Part shown: positions 35,298 to 43,269 of the stretch, piece by piece
Layout of the letters: each line of letters starts with the position of its first letter
Numbering within the stretch: the stretch's first letter is position 1
From: Pseudoalteromonas sp. P1-25
GTDB lineage: Bacteria; Pseudomonadota; Gammaproteobacteria; Enterobacterales; Alteromonadaceae
Assembly (NCBI RefSeq): GCF_001401805.1
Contig: NZ_LKDW01000031.1
Coordinates: 1-44,943, forward strand
Direction of reading: 5' to 3'
Length of the DNA: 44,943 nucleotides
Translations under genes and position numbers: made by a program
Notes under the pieces: model-generated
Databases searched by the model: none
Told to the model about the DNA's origin: nothing
What the model saw: the letters and a program-made list of their open reading frames with translations, nothing else

Positions 35298-35801
35298 ATG
35301 AAAACCCTACAGCAACAACTTGGTACATATGGTTTGTACCATCGCTCTAAACGCAACGTCTTAACTCATTTTTTTGGCATTCCGCTTATTGTATTTGCCG
35401 TGCTGTGCTTGTTAGCACGTATTCAAATACCCATTGGCAGCTTACTTATTGATGGCGCGCAGCTTTTTGTTTTTGCAAGCGTGGTGTATTACTTAATGCT
35501 GAGCGTGTCGCTTGGTTTAATAATGGGCGTACTGTTTACATTATTACTTTTAGCGGCGCAGCCAATCGCGGCAATGACTTTTTGGCCTTGGTTAAGTATT
35601 GGCGCTGGCGTATTTGTATTTGGTTGGGTATTACAGTTTATTGGCCATTATTATGAAGGTAAAAAGCCCGCGTTTGTGGATGATTTAATCGGTTTAATTA
35701 TTGGCCCTTTATATGTAACCGTTGAACTTTTATTCTTAATGGGTTTTTATAAAACCTTAGAAGATGAAGTTAACGCCATAGCAGGCCCAACTAAAGCATA
35801 A
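35298..35801 (+). CDS. Mpo1-like (DUF962) membrane protein
   Basis: This 167-residue protein has four or so hydrophobic segments and the family signatures YGLYHRSKRNVLTHFFGIPL near the start and IGHYYEGKKPAFVDDLIGLI near residues 110-135. The yeast member Mpo1 is an iron-dependent dioxygenase of 2-hydroxy fatty acids, with conserved histidines in those same blocks. Bacterial members are mostly uncharacterised. An AAGG ribosome site precedes the ATG. It precedes an SDR gene by 58 bp and the two may be co-transcribed. Confidence 0.87.
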   Translation: MKTLQQQLGTYGLYHRSKRNVLTHFFGIPLIVFAVLCLLARIQIPIGSLLIDGAQLFVFASVVYYLMLSVSLGLIMGVLFTLLLLAAQPIAAMTFWPWLSIGAGVFVFGWVLQFIGHYYEGKKPAFVDDLIGLIIGPLYVTVELLFLMGFYKTLEDEVNAIAGPTKA

Positions 35802-35859
35802 TAATAAGCGACCTAATACGATAAGTATTAGCACCAGAGAACATAAAGGTAAATAACGC

Positions 35860-36651
35860 ATGGATTATATAAATAAAACCGTATGGATCACAGGTGCATC
35901 ATCAGGTATTGGTAAAGAGCTCGCAACTCAGTTTGCCCAGCTTGGGGCTAATGTTATTTTATCCGCCAGAAGCGTTGATAAACTTAACAAACTAAAGCAA
36001 AGCTTACACGGCGATGGCCACATTGTACTGCCACTTGATTTGTCAGCACCGGAGGCTGTTTTGGATCAGGTTACTAATTTACTCGAGATATTACCTGCAA
36101 TCGATATTTTAATTAATAACGGCGGGGTGTCACAGCGCAGCCTATTTTTAGAAAACGACTTTAATGTTTACCGCCAATTAATGGAGGTTAACTACTTTGG
36201 CCTAATAGCACTTACCAAAGCGGTAGCGCCTAGTATGGTAGCAAGGCGCAGCGGCTCTATTGTTTCTATTAGTAGCGTTGCGGGTAAAGTAGGCTCTAAA
36301 TTTAGAACGGGCTATTCAGGCTCTAAATACGCGGTAGTAGGCTTTATGGATTGCCTGCGTGCAGAGCTTGCAGAGCATAACATTCATTGCTTAACTATTT
36401 GCCCTGGCTCTATTAAAACCGCCATTGCACATAATTCGTTAAACGAGCAAGGCATAGCGCAAAACAAGCCAGAGCACTCAATAGAAAATGGCATGGATGT
36501 AAGCGTAGCCGCTAAAAAAATGATCCTCGCAATTGGTAATAAAAAAGACGAAGTAATTGTTGGTAAAGGCTTAAGTGGCTGGGCCCCGACCATTAAACGG
36601 TTTTTCCCTCGCTTATTTAATCGATTAACCGCTAAAACAAACTATAGGTAG
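35860..36651 (+). CDS. Short-chain dehydrogenase/reductase (SDR)
   Basis: This 263-residue classical SDR has the cofactor motif TGASSGIG (residues 11-18), NNGG near 86-89 and catalytic Ser plus YSGSK (about 153-157). The C-terminal part has a basic end. The domain layout resembles the DHRS7-like branch, which acts on lipids or steroids, but the substrate is unknown. Its position after the Mpo1-like gene would fit a lipid role; this is inference. Confidence 0.88.
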   Translation: MDYINKTVWITGASSGIGKELATQFAQLGANVILSARSVDKLNKLKQSLHGDGHIVLPLDLSAPEAVLDQVTNLLEILPAIDILINNGGVSQRSLFLENDFNVYRQLMEVNYFGLIALTKAVAPSMVARRSGSIVSISSVAGKVGSKFRTGYSGSKYAVVGFMDCLRAELAEHNIHCLTICPGSIKTAIAHNSLNEQGIAQNKPEHSIENGMDVSVAAKKMILAIGNKKDEVIVGKGLSGWAPTIKRFFPRLFNRLTAKTNYR

Positions 36652-36712
36652 CATCGGGCGATTTAGATATATAAAATGCTGTAAATTCAATCAATTTAGA
36701 CAAGGATTCTAA

Positions 36713-37303
36713 ATGAAGTATTTATGGCTTGGCCTGTTTTTTATTGTATTAATTTGGTCCGGAATTAACCCAAAAGATCAGTTTACTTGGCTGCTTGAAG
36801 TTATCCCCGCAATCATTGGTTTAGTACTTATGGCAAGCAGCTATAAGCATTTTAAACTCACCCCCATTTTATATGGCTTTATATTAGCGCATTGCATTGT
36901 GCTAATGGTTGGCGGGCATTACACCTACGCCGAAGTCCCTTGGTTTGATAACTTATTTGGCAGTGAGCGTAACAACTACGACAAAGTAGGGCACTTTTTT
37001 CAAGGGTTTGTGCCTGCATTATTAGCGCGTGAAATATTACTACGCAAAAACGTAGTAAATGGTAAAGGCTGGCTAAATGTGTTCGTTGTATCGATATGTT
37101 TAGCGTTTAGTGCTTTTTACGAACTAATAGAGTGGTGGGTTGCAGTATTAAGCGGTGAAAACGCATAAGCATTTTTAGGTACGCAAGGGTACGTATGGGA
37201 TACTCAATCTGATATGGGAATTGCGTTACTTGGGACTATTTGCTCGCTGTTAGTGCTTTCAAAAGTACACGATAAACAGTTAAAAAATGTTAAAGATTAC
37301 TGA
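36713..37303 (+). pseudogene. DUF2238 (YjdF-like) membrane protein gene with an in-frame stop
   Basis: The first 151 codons encode a multi-helix membrane protein of the DUF2238/YjdF family (GHYTYAEVPWFDNLFGSERNNYDKVGHF shown in part as YDKVGHFFQGFVPALLAREI; AFYELIEWW). A TAA at 37166-37168 interrupts it. The same frame then continues for 44 codons with the conserved family ending AFLGTQGYVWDTQSDM, stopping at 37303. The rest of the reading frame is intact, so a single base change (for example GAA to TAA) explains it. It is either a recent pseudogene, a sequencing error or a truncated but active protein. Confidence 0.82.
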
Positions 37304-37334
37304 TTCAAATTTTATGATAAAAAGACAATAAGCT

Positions 37335-37787
37335 ATGACTGTAAATACCCGCAATTTCACAATAAGCACAGATAAAAGCAAGCTTAACATGAGCGTTATT
37401 TATAACTTTATTGCTAATAGCTATTGGGCTAAAGGAATACCCAAAAGCGTGATGCAAAAAGCGATTGATAACTCAATGTGTTTTGGTGTTTACAGCGCAC
37501 ATAACGAGCAAGTTGGTTTTGCCCGTGTAGTAACCGACAACGCCACTTTTGCCTATTTGGCTGATGTATTTATTATTCCAAATTTGCAAGGTAATGGTCT
37601 GAGCAAGTTACTTGTTAAAACGATAGTAGAGCACCCTGAGCTGCAAGGGCTCAGGCGCTTTTTATTAGCCACTTATGATGCCCATGGCCTGTATGCGCAA
37701 TATGGGTTTAAACCGATAGATAATCCAGCACTGCTAATGCAAATTAATACTGAAAATGTGTATAGTAAAAATAATAGTGAGATCTAA
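37335..37787 (+). CDS. GNAT-family N-acetyltransferase
   Basis: This 150-residue protein has the GNAT core: FGVYSAHNEQVGFARVVTDN, then VFIIPNLQGNGLSKLLVKTI, which carries the acetyl-CoA loop (QGNGLS in place of R/QxxGxG/A), and YAQYGFKPI near the end. It is similar in order to small acetyltransferases of unknown substrate. It is the last plus-strand gene before the integron cassette array and may be native to the chromosome. Confidence 0.85.
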   Translation: MTVNTRNFTISTDKSKLNMSVIYNFIANSYWAKGIPKSVMQKAIDNSMCFGVYSAHNEQVGFARVVTDNATFAYLADVFIIPNLQGNGLSKLLVKTIVEHPELQGLRRFLLATYDAHGLYAQYGFKPIDNPALLMQINTENVYSKNNSEI

Positions 37788-37804
37788 TAAATGGGGTGGA
37801 GAGT

Positions 37805-38272
37805 TTAAGAAGTTTTCTGTGTGCCTAATTTACCAAGACTATATTGTTCTATACTACCAGCGGAAAAACAAATACCAACATAAAGCCAAACAGTACTCGC
37901 TACAATTTGCCAAGTATCTAAACCTGAAGGCGTTACAAATGTAGGAACAGCAATTAATCCCCGCAATAAGCAGATCATTGCAATGGTAATTAAAGCTGAT
38001 TTGAGCAGAGGAACTTTGCGAATTAAACCAACTGCTGAAAAAGCAAAAATAGTACAAGCAAACATTAAGCTTGCAACGATTATTGTGCCAATTGGAGCAA
38101 GTAAAGTTCCTTGAATCGAAGAGTCGATTATTTGTTGAGGTGCCCGAGCAAATGCAAACCAACTAGGACCGCCCAAAATACAGAGTAGGTGCCAGATCGC
38201 AGAAGCGGAAGCTATAACACCTGCACTAATTAATAATTTGGATTGGATATTAAGACTCAATGCCAACTCCAT
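37805..38272 (-). CDS. Four-helix membrane protein at the array's left end
   Basis: I do not recognise this 155-residue protein. It has about four hydrophobic segments (about 12-32, 54-78, 85-106 and 120-140) and the sequence ILGGPSWFAFARAP after the first. It starts 15 bases beyond a truncated attC, as a cassette gene would, but no attC follows it. It could be the last cassette with its attC lost, or a chromosomal gene at the edge of the array. Confidence 0.65.
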   Translation of the reverse strand: MELALSLNIQSKLLISAGVIASASAIWHLLCILGGPSWFAFARAPQQIIDSSIQGTLLAPIGTIIVASLMFACTIFAFSAVGLIRKVPLLKSALITIAMICLLRGLIAVPTFVTPSGLDTWQIVASTVWLYVGICFSAGSIEQYSLGKLGTQKTS

Positions 38273-38285
38273 TTTGCACTGGCTT

Positions 38286-38292
38286 GTTAGGT
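38286..38292 (-). other. Truncated attC (R'' core only)
   Basis: GTTAGGT on the plus strand (ACCTAAC on the minus) contains the stop codon of the cassette gene at 38287, just as in the complete attC sites. The rest of the site is missing and the next gene begins within 15 bases. Confidence 0.6.
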
Positions 38293-38817
38293 GCTTTTTG
38301 GTGTAAGAAGCACAAAATCATGCTTACTCTCCCAGCCAATAACATTTCTCTCCGCCATTCTCAGCAAATAGGAGGTTCTATGTGTGCCTTCTATAAGATG
38401 AATAGGCCTTCCATAAACTCGCCAACCATTAACCTTTAAGTTAGAAGAATCGAGAATGATTGGAGGAAATGGTGGCGTCTTATTTTTAGACATTTCCTGA
38501 TAGATAGGATATGGATAGTCCCTTTTCTCGAAATCATCGTATTGAAGGCCCCACATCTCAGACAAATCAGGGCTGGGAAAAAACCGAACCTTTTCTCTAA
38601 CTTCGGAAACGCTTAGTTGAATTAACGAATATTCATAATCTTCGATTTCGAAATCTGGATAATGATTATTATGGTGCTCAAAGTGGTCATAGACTACTTG
38701 CCGGAAAAATTGCCGCTTAGCTTCATCATCAGGCAAACCTAAACGAAGAAAGTACTCATCCCATCTTTCCTGATTCCATTCGTGATAATTTTGTGCTTTA
38801 TATTCGATCGGTAACAC
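38287..38817 (-). CDS. Cassette protein with a ParB-like motif
   Basis: This 176-residue integron cassette protein has no firm family. The acidic, aromatic N-terminal part ends before PPFPPIILDSSNLKVNGWRV, shown shortened as PIILDSSNLKVNGWRV, and GRPIHLIEGTHRTSYLLRMAE. That order, a 'value for the gap' strand then GTHR, resembles the ParB/sulfiredoxin fold, in which GxxR residues bind a nucleotide. Start is GTG at 38817 after AAGGG. The stop lies inside a truncated R'' core. Confidence 0.65.
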   Translation of the reverse strand: MLPIEYKAQNYHEWNQERWDEYFLRLGLPDDEAKRQFFRQVVYDHFEHHNNHYPDFEIEDYEYSLIQLSVSEVREKVRFFPSPDLSEMWGLQYDDFEKRDYPYPIYQEMSKNKTPPFPPIILDSSNLKVNGWRVYGRPIHLIEGTHRTSYLLRMAERNVIGWESKHDFVLLTPKST

Positions 38818-38827
38818 GACAACCCTT

Positions 38828-38927
38828 TACGAACGCCTTACTAAGAGGCGAAAAATTGTTGGCTAAAATAAGCGACGAAGGAGCAAAAAGCCAACTGTTT
38901 TTTGTCCTTTTGAGTAACTTGTTAGCC
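38828..38927 (-). other. attC recombination site A
   Basis: A 100-bp imperfect palindrome between two cassettes. On the minus strand the R'' core GGCTAAC is at one end and an R'-like GTTCGTA at the other, with the inner arms AGTTGGCT/AGCCAAC and an outer arm pair near TTACTC and TAGTAA. The stop codon of the gene upstream lies inside R''. It belongs to the main attC family here (with B, E, F and G). Confidence 0.85.
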
Positions 38928-39644
38928 GTTTTTATTCGGGTATAGCCACTTAATTGATTCTTCAACAACTTCGAGCATCCTAAGATTAAGTGTACTCTTA
39001 TATTCAAGGATTGGATTATCTTCAGTGTTTTTATCTACTAAATGCTGCTTATCAATTTCTACTTTAGGATTTTCGCCATAATTCTCAGCCAACAGCCTAA
39101 TTTTATCAATTACGACTAGCCACTGCATCGTATGCATAGGAGACAAAGAGACAGCTAGCGGTAACACATGCCTAAAATCTTCTAGTCGAGTATAAGAAGT
39201 TTGCATTGCAAATAAGAGTGGTAAGTACTTTGAATTGTTTTTTTTAAATATAGCTCTAGCATCCTCAAGCCAATCTTTTTGAAGAACAGATTTATCTACA
39301 TGAGGTAAAGCTGTTTCGTGTCCATAAATACGACACCGACTATAAGAATCAAGTGTGGCTGCAATTAAGGAATTGAGAACCTCCATAGTTTCTCTTTCTT
39401 TACGTGTGCGAGGTAAGAAATCTATAAACACATAAAATATATAAGCAGAAATAAGGCCAATCAACAAACCAGAGAAGATACTTTGAGTCCCATCAGCGGT
39501 TAATACGCTTTCCATTGGGCTATTGATAAAAATTGAAAATACTGGAAATCTAATTTCAACTAAACATAATAATATAAATGAAAAAAAAGTTAAGATTAAT
39601 AAAGGTCTTTCCCTACGGTCCTTTAACAAATTTAAGATAATCAA
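38922..39644 (-). CDS. Cassette membrane protein, unknown family
   Basis: This 240-residue integron cassette protein has two hydrophobic segments near its start (about 15-32 and 50-73) followed by a cytosolic helical domain (about 80-235) with no motif that I recognise. The start is uncertain: a TTG at 39644 has a GGAG one base upstream, too close, and no better start is clear. The stop TAA is part of the attC core. Confidence 0.65.
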   Translation of the reverse strand: MIILNLLKDRRERPLLILTFFSFILLCLVEIRFPVFSIFINSPMESVLTADGTQSIFSGLLIGLISAYIFYVFIDFLPRTRKERETMEVLNSLIAATLDSYSRCRIYGHETALPHVDKSVLQKDWLEDARAIFKKNNSKYLPLLFAMQTSYTRLEDFRHVLPLAVSLSPMHTMQWLVVIDKIRLLAENYGENPKVEIDKQHLVDKNTEDNPILEYKSTLNLRMLEVVEESIKWLYPNKNG

Positions 39645-39662
39645 ACTCCAAAGTTACGAAAC

Positions 39663-39762
39663 GGCTAACGCCTCATCAAGAGGCAATAAAATTGTTGGCT
39701 AAAATAGTGAGGCACGAACAAAAGCCAACTGTTTTTTGTCCTGCTTTAATGACTTGTTATAT
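39663..39762 (-). other. attC recombination site B
   Basis: A 100-bp site of the main family. R'' ATATAAC and R' GTTAGCC bound it, with AGTTGGCT/AGCCAAC inner arms and an outer GCCTC...GAGGC stem near R'. It follows the gene at 39764 on the minus strand. Confidence 0.88.
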
Positions 39763-39763
39763 T

Positions 39764-40105
39764 TTACCTATTCTCATTGTAATAACTTGGTAATTTGGGA
39801 CAATCAAAGTCGCCTTCACCAAACATATTGTCAATGTGCTCAGGAAACATATCACGCATTTTTTCATAAACTGATTCATTAAGAATATGAAAACCAGCAG
39901 GCTTATCCGCGGTACCAAGAAAATTATGAATATCACTTAAGTTTTGATAATGGGCAGGCTGATGAAAGAAGCGCATGTATTCTTGCAGTGTACGATAAAC
40001 GTAAGTTAAGTCTTTTAAATTAACTTCAACGGTTTCATTGGCATCTATTTTTTCAAGGCCGTACTCAACAATTTCTTCTTGATTATCGGTAAAAACTCTA
40101 TCCAT
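39764..40105 (-). CDS. Cassette protein, unknown, 113 residues
   Basis: This small acidic soluble protein has no signal peptide or membrane segment. Visible stretches are VEVNLKDLTYVYRTLQEYMRFFHQP and, at the end, FGEGDFDCPKLPSYY. I do not recognise the family. A GGAG ribosome site seven or eight bases before the ATG shows it is expressed from its own signal. Sites B and C flank it as an exact cassette. Confidence 0.65.
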   Translation of the reverse strand: MDRVFTDNQEEIVEYGLEKIDANETVEVNLKDLTYVYRTLQEYMRFFHQPAHYQNLSDIHNFLGTADKPAGFHILNESVYEKMRDMFPEHIDNMFGEGDFDCPKLPSYYNENR

Positions 40106-40127
40106 TTGACTCCAGACTCTCCGTAAA

Positions 40128-40182
40128 ATATAACGCCCAAATCAGGTGCGCCGTAGGCGTCACCTGGATTTTCTTGTTATGT
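40128..40182 (-). other. attC recombination site C (short type)
   Basis: Only 55 bp: R'' ACATAAC, a stem CAGGTG/CACCTG around a GCC-rich loop, and R' GTTATAT preceded by GGGC. The stop of the gene at 40177 lies in R''. It differs from the main family and resembles short attC sites of mobile integron cassettes. Confidence 0.82.
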
Positions 40183-41508
40183 TTTCTTTGTGATTCTGTG
40201 CCAAATATATGAAGGCTTCTTCTTGTTACTTTGGAGCGAGCTAATTGCTGGCAGAGATTCTGATAAAGCACTAGCTGACGAATACATTAAAGCAGGAATT
40301 AATGGTACTACTGACCCTGAAGCAATTCCAAGTGCAACCCCACCGATAGAGACTAATGCACCTTTTACAGCACCAGACTGGACTTGGCGAATAGAATCAC
40401 GATATTCATCTACTTGAGGGAGGATTTCACTATGTAATAGTCTTTGTGACTTTACTTGGAATTCATTGGAGCTAATGTTTTGCAGCTCATCAGATGCAGC
40501 TAACAATGAAGCATTGAACCGCTCAAATGCAATTCCATATTTACTCCTTAGTTCAAGTATTGTGTTAGTAGATTCAATCTCTACGAATGAGTCATTAATA
40601 GATAAAAATTTTACTGCTGGGGATATATTTTTTGCATTATCTGATTCAGAATAAGAAAGTATCTTCGATTCAAAATCTGATTCTGTGATGTAGGTATTAC
40701 CCAGTTTTTCAGCTAGAAAAGATTGATCGTAAATAGCTTTCAATCTTGCGAGCATTGCTTGATTGATAGCTTGATATGACCATTGATTAAACTTTTTTTC
40801 TGATAGTATTTGATCTTTATCCCAGCGTGGCTTAACACTTAGCGACCCATCATCATTTTCATGATACCCATTAATTGTCTGGTATAAATATAGGCTTACA
40901 CCTGAATATAATGAATCATTCTTAAATCCTACATGAATAGCAGATCTGCGATTTATAGCAGCATCCTCGCTTAAAATAAGCATTTCACCTTTATCATTAG
41001 GAATTACAGATTTTAATATCGCATTGTTGTGCGCATAGTCATGCAGCTCTTTAGGAATGCTTGACCTAAAAGAGTCATCAGACTGAAAGAATGGAATTTC
41101 TTTACTTGGTTTGTTGTAGAAGTTGATAGGAAATAATGAAACAAAGCCCGCTCTAATTAATGGATGAAGCCAGCTATAAAAGCTAACACCCTCAACAAGT
41201 CTCTCTAAGGAAATATGATCATCTGACGAAATCAATGGATCATTTAAAACCACTTTATTGTATACAAGAAGTGATGATAGTATTTTTTCCTTCGTTACTT
41301 TACTCGACCATGTGCTGAATTGAGCATTCAAACAAGGTGATGATTCATAGCTATCTATTTCAGAAAAGAGAAGAGTCTTTCTTGCTTCCACGTAACATGA
41401 ATATCTTCTCGAAAGCTCATCTCTTGGCAATGAACTCAAATCGATAGGACTGCCATTTGATCTAAGCAATTCATATTCTATCAGCAGGTTTATTGCTTGA
41501 TTGCTCAC
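40177..41508 (-). CDS. Cassette protein with C-terminal hydrophobic region, 443 residues
   Basis: This is the largest cassette product. Most of it is soluble with no recognised motif; residues about 385-425 form a glycine- and alanine-rich hydrophobic stretch (GALVSIGGVALGIASGSVVP) that could insert in a membrane. I set the start at GTG 41508, since an AGGAG ribosome site lies eight bases before it. The frame runs 27 codons further, but those bases are attC D. Such large orphan cassette proteins sometimes belong to phage defence, but there is no direct sign here. Confidence 0.7.
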   Translation of the reverse strand: MSNQAINLLIEYELLRSNGSPIDLSSLPRDELSRRYSCYVEARKTLLFSEIDSYESSPCLNAQFSTWSSKVTKEKILSSLLVYNKVVLNDPLISSDDHISLERLVEGVSFYSWLHPLIRAGFVSLFPINFYNKPSKEIPFFQSDDSFRSSIPKELHDYAHNNAILKSVIPNDKGEMLILSEDAAINRRSAIHVGFKNDSLYSGVSLYLYQTINGYHENDDGSLSVKPRWDKDQILSEKKFNQWSYQAINQAMLARLKAIYDQSFLAEKLGNTYITESDFESKILSYSESDNAKNISPAVKFLSINDSFVEIESTNTILELRSKYGIAFERFNASLLAASDELQNISSNEFQVKSQRLLHSEILPQVDEYRDSIRQVQSGAVKGALVSIGGVALGIASGSVVPLIPALMYSSASALSESLPAISSLQSNKKKPSYIWHRITKKT

Positions 41509-41525
41509 TCTGAACTCTCCTGAAA

Positions 41526-41640
41526 ACATAACTTTTAAATAAGGGGCGCAGACATGTGGGCTAAAATTCGAACGAAGTGAGCAGCCCACATGTTTGCGTC
41601 CCAGCCCGCGCAGCGGGCGAACTTGATTTTTTTGTTATAC
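41526..41640 (-). other. attC recombination site D (long type)
   Basis: A 115-bp site: R'' GTATAAC, arms ACATGTGGGCT/AGCCCACATGT, an extra hairpin GCCCGC/GCGGGC near R'', and R' GTTATGT. It follows the gene at 41650. Confidence 0.8.
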
Positions 41641-41649
41641 ACGTGCCGA

Positions 41650-41985
41650 TTAAACCTTGTTACTGGATACAAGCAGCATAACCACTGGCGAATACATTGC
41701 AATAGCCGCAAAAGCTAAAAGCGGATTCCATAAAACGAAGAACGGCATGTACACGTGATAAAGCGGAAAGTTTAAAGCGAAAGAAAAGAACTCAGACGCT
41801 GGTATCCCAACACATTTAAACCCTACAAGCATTGCGTCATAGGCGTAACAACCTACAAAATTAGACGGTTTATGACCGTAGTCCACGAAGGTGAATACGA
41901 ATATTTCAATTAAAAGTAAAGCTGCAACTGCTGCGACATAAGCAATTGATAGCTTTCTCATTAACTTCCAATGTTTAGGTTTCAT
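41650..41985 (-). CDS. Cassette membrane protein, about 111 residues
   Basis: This small protein has an N-terminal basic stretch and three hydrophobic segments (about 13-33, 53-75 and 80-105). No family is recognised. The ATG at 41985 lies seven bases after the R' core of attC E. No clear ribosome site is seen there; a GGAAG precedes a later ATG at 41961 and may mark the true start. Confidence 0.6.
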   Translation of the reverse strand: MKPKHWKLMRKLSIAYVAAVAALLLIEIFVFTFVDYGHKPSNFVGCYAYDAMLVGFKCVGIPASEFFSFALNFPLYHVYMPFFVLWNPLLAFAAIAMYSPVVMLLVSSNKV

Positions 41986-41991
41986 CAAAGT

Positions 41992-42091
41992 GTATAACGC
42001 CCAAATAATGGGCAAATATCAGTTGGTTAAAATAAGTGACGCAGGAGCAAAAACCAACTGTTATTTGTCCTGATTAATTTGCTTGTTAGCT
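41992..42091 (-). other. attC recombination site E
   Basis: A 100-bp main-family site: R'' AGCTAAC, AGTTGGTT/AACCAAC inner arms, an outer GCCCA...TGGGC stem and R' GTTATAC. The upstream GNAT gene runs through R'' and stops 31 bases inside the site. Confidence 0.88.
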
Positions 42092-42543
42092 GTATTTAGC
42101 ACCTTATCTAAGAAGACAACCGTTGTTTTGCCCAAAGTTTCTTCTTTGATACGCCTATATCCACGGCGCTCATACATGTTTAGGTTAGCTTTACTATTAA
42201 TACCCGTAAATAATTCAACTCTGTCTGCTTCAGGGTATGCCAACTCTAAAGCGCTAAGTAGCTTAGAGCCTATACCCAAACCTTTATAGTTACCTTTTAT
42301 AGCCATACGACCTATATGAGAAGTTGAGCCATTTAATTTTACTTGCCCACTACCAACAATTTTACCGTTCAAAACAACTTTTAAAATACACTTATTATTA
42401 AACTCACACTCAAGTTCAGCTAAGCTTTGGGTTAACGGAGGGATATTAAAATCATTGTGCAATTCAGCTTCTGAAACATACGCTTCCTTTTGAATCTGAA
42501 GAATAATAGCCGCATCTTCAATTTTTGCTTCACAAATTTCCAT
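42061..42543 (-). CDS. Cassette GNAT-family N-acetyltransferase
   Basis: This 160-residue acetyltransferase has the GNAT A motif RMAIKGNYKGLGIGSKLLSALE (given in part as YKGLGIGSKLLSALE, about 87-101) and NLNMYERRGYRRIKEE near the end. Acetyltransferases are common integron cargo and may modify antibiotics, polyamines or proteins; this one has no recognised target. Its last ten codons, from TANKQINQDK, are read through the attC site, so the tail is encoded by recombination DNA. Confidence 0.85.
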   Translation of the reverse strand: MEICEAKIEDAAIILQIQKEAYVSEAELHNDFNIPPLTQSLAELECEFNNKCILKVVLNGKIVGSGQVKLNGSTSHIGRMAIKGNYKGLGIGSKLLSALELAYPEADRVELFTGINSKANLNMYERRGYRRIKEETLGKTTVVFLDKVLNTANKQINQDK

Positions 42544-42563
42544 TTACAAACCTATATTTATAC

Positions 42564-42663
42564 AGCTAACGCCCGCTTAAGCGGACAAAAATTGTTGGTT
42601 ATAATGTGTAGCGAAGCGGAACGTAGCCAACTGTTTTTGTTCCGTTTAAAGCGTTTGTTAAGT
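42564..42663 (-). other. attC recombination site F
   Basis: A 100-bp main-family site: R'' ACTTAAC, R' GTTAGCT, inner arms AGTTGGCT/AACCAAC with one wobble, and an outer GTCCGCTTAAGCGG stem near R'. Confidence 0.88.
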
Positions 42664-42664
42664 T

Positions 42665-43144
42665 TTAAATGCGTATTTTTTCGCTATCCTCGTAACAAAC
42701 GAATGCTATTTTGCTTTTAGATTTATGAGCTTTCTTTTTATAAAAATCGAGTGCGATAGCTTGATTCGGTTTTAAAAATTCACCATTTATAATACAACTA
42801 TCACTTTTACATTTTTCAAGTGTATCTGGAACCTTTGCAGGATAAACAATAACCGTTTCGCCTTTATCATTAGTAGAAAGTTTTTTATTCGGCAATGCAG
42901 ACTCTTGATATTGAACAATTTGCTCGACAGAATCAAAATGGTTTGGATATTTTATTTTAAAACCTGCACATGGTCCGTCCCCACCGTTGTATATTACAAC
43001 TCTAGTTTTATTTTGAATTTTCTCTGAAGATACAACTAAATCAGGTTCTTTAGGGTTACTCAAAAGCGCGAGTGATGAAAAAAAAATGGCGACTATCACA
43101 CCAATAGAACTTATATGGTCTTTGTATTTAACGAAAAAACTCAA
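42665..43144 (-). CDS. Cassette protein with N-terminal membrane anchor
   Basis: This 159-residue protein has one hydrophobic helix (about 12-30) and a C-terminal soluble domain with five cysteines (PCAGFKIKYP, KCKSDSCIING, FVCYEDS). I do not recognise it. I put the start at TTG 43144: an AAGGA lies seven bases upstream. Any longer frame would be translated attC G DNA (FAPSSLILANNF), which also appears as a false frame at attC A. Confidence 0.65.
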   Translation of the reverse strand: MSFFVKYKDHISSIGVIVAIFFSSLALLSNPKEPDLVVSSEKIQNKTRVVIYNGGDGPCAGFKIKYPNHFDSVEQIVQYQESALPNKKLSTNDKGETVIVYPAKVPDTLEKCKSDSCIINGEFLKPNQAIALDFYKKKAHKSKSKIAFVCYEDSEKIRI

Positions 43145-43159
43145 ATTTACATCCTTAAA

Positions 43160-43258
43160 ACTTAACGCCTCGTTAAGAGGCAAAAAATTGTTGGCTAAAA
43201 TTAGCGACGAAGGAGCAAAAGCCAACTGTTTTTTGTCCTTTTAAACGACTTGTTAGCT
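43160..43258 (-). other. attC recombination site G
   Basis: A 99-bp main-family site: R'' AGCTAAC, AGTTGGCT/AGCCAAC inner arms, an outer GCCTCTTAACGAGGC hairpin and R' GTTAAGT. It is nearly identical to site A in the central part. Confidence 0.88.
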
Positions 43259-43269
43259 GTACTTTTTAT

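Noticed and set aside
37854..38162. A 102-codon frame overlapping the 155-residue membrane protein
   Set aside because: Same strand, different frame, cysteine- and asparagine-rich with no features; the 155-residue frame has coherent membrane segments and begins after the attC remnant.
38798..39007. A 69-codon open frame across attC A, and the matching frame at attC G
   Set aside because: Both translate the recombination site (shared FAPSSLILANNF); they follow from attC similarity, not from coding.
41509..41589. 27-codon N-terminal extension of the 443-residue cassette protein
   Set aside because: It lies within attC D. A GTG with AGGAG at the right distance is a better start.
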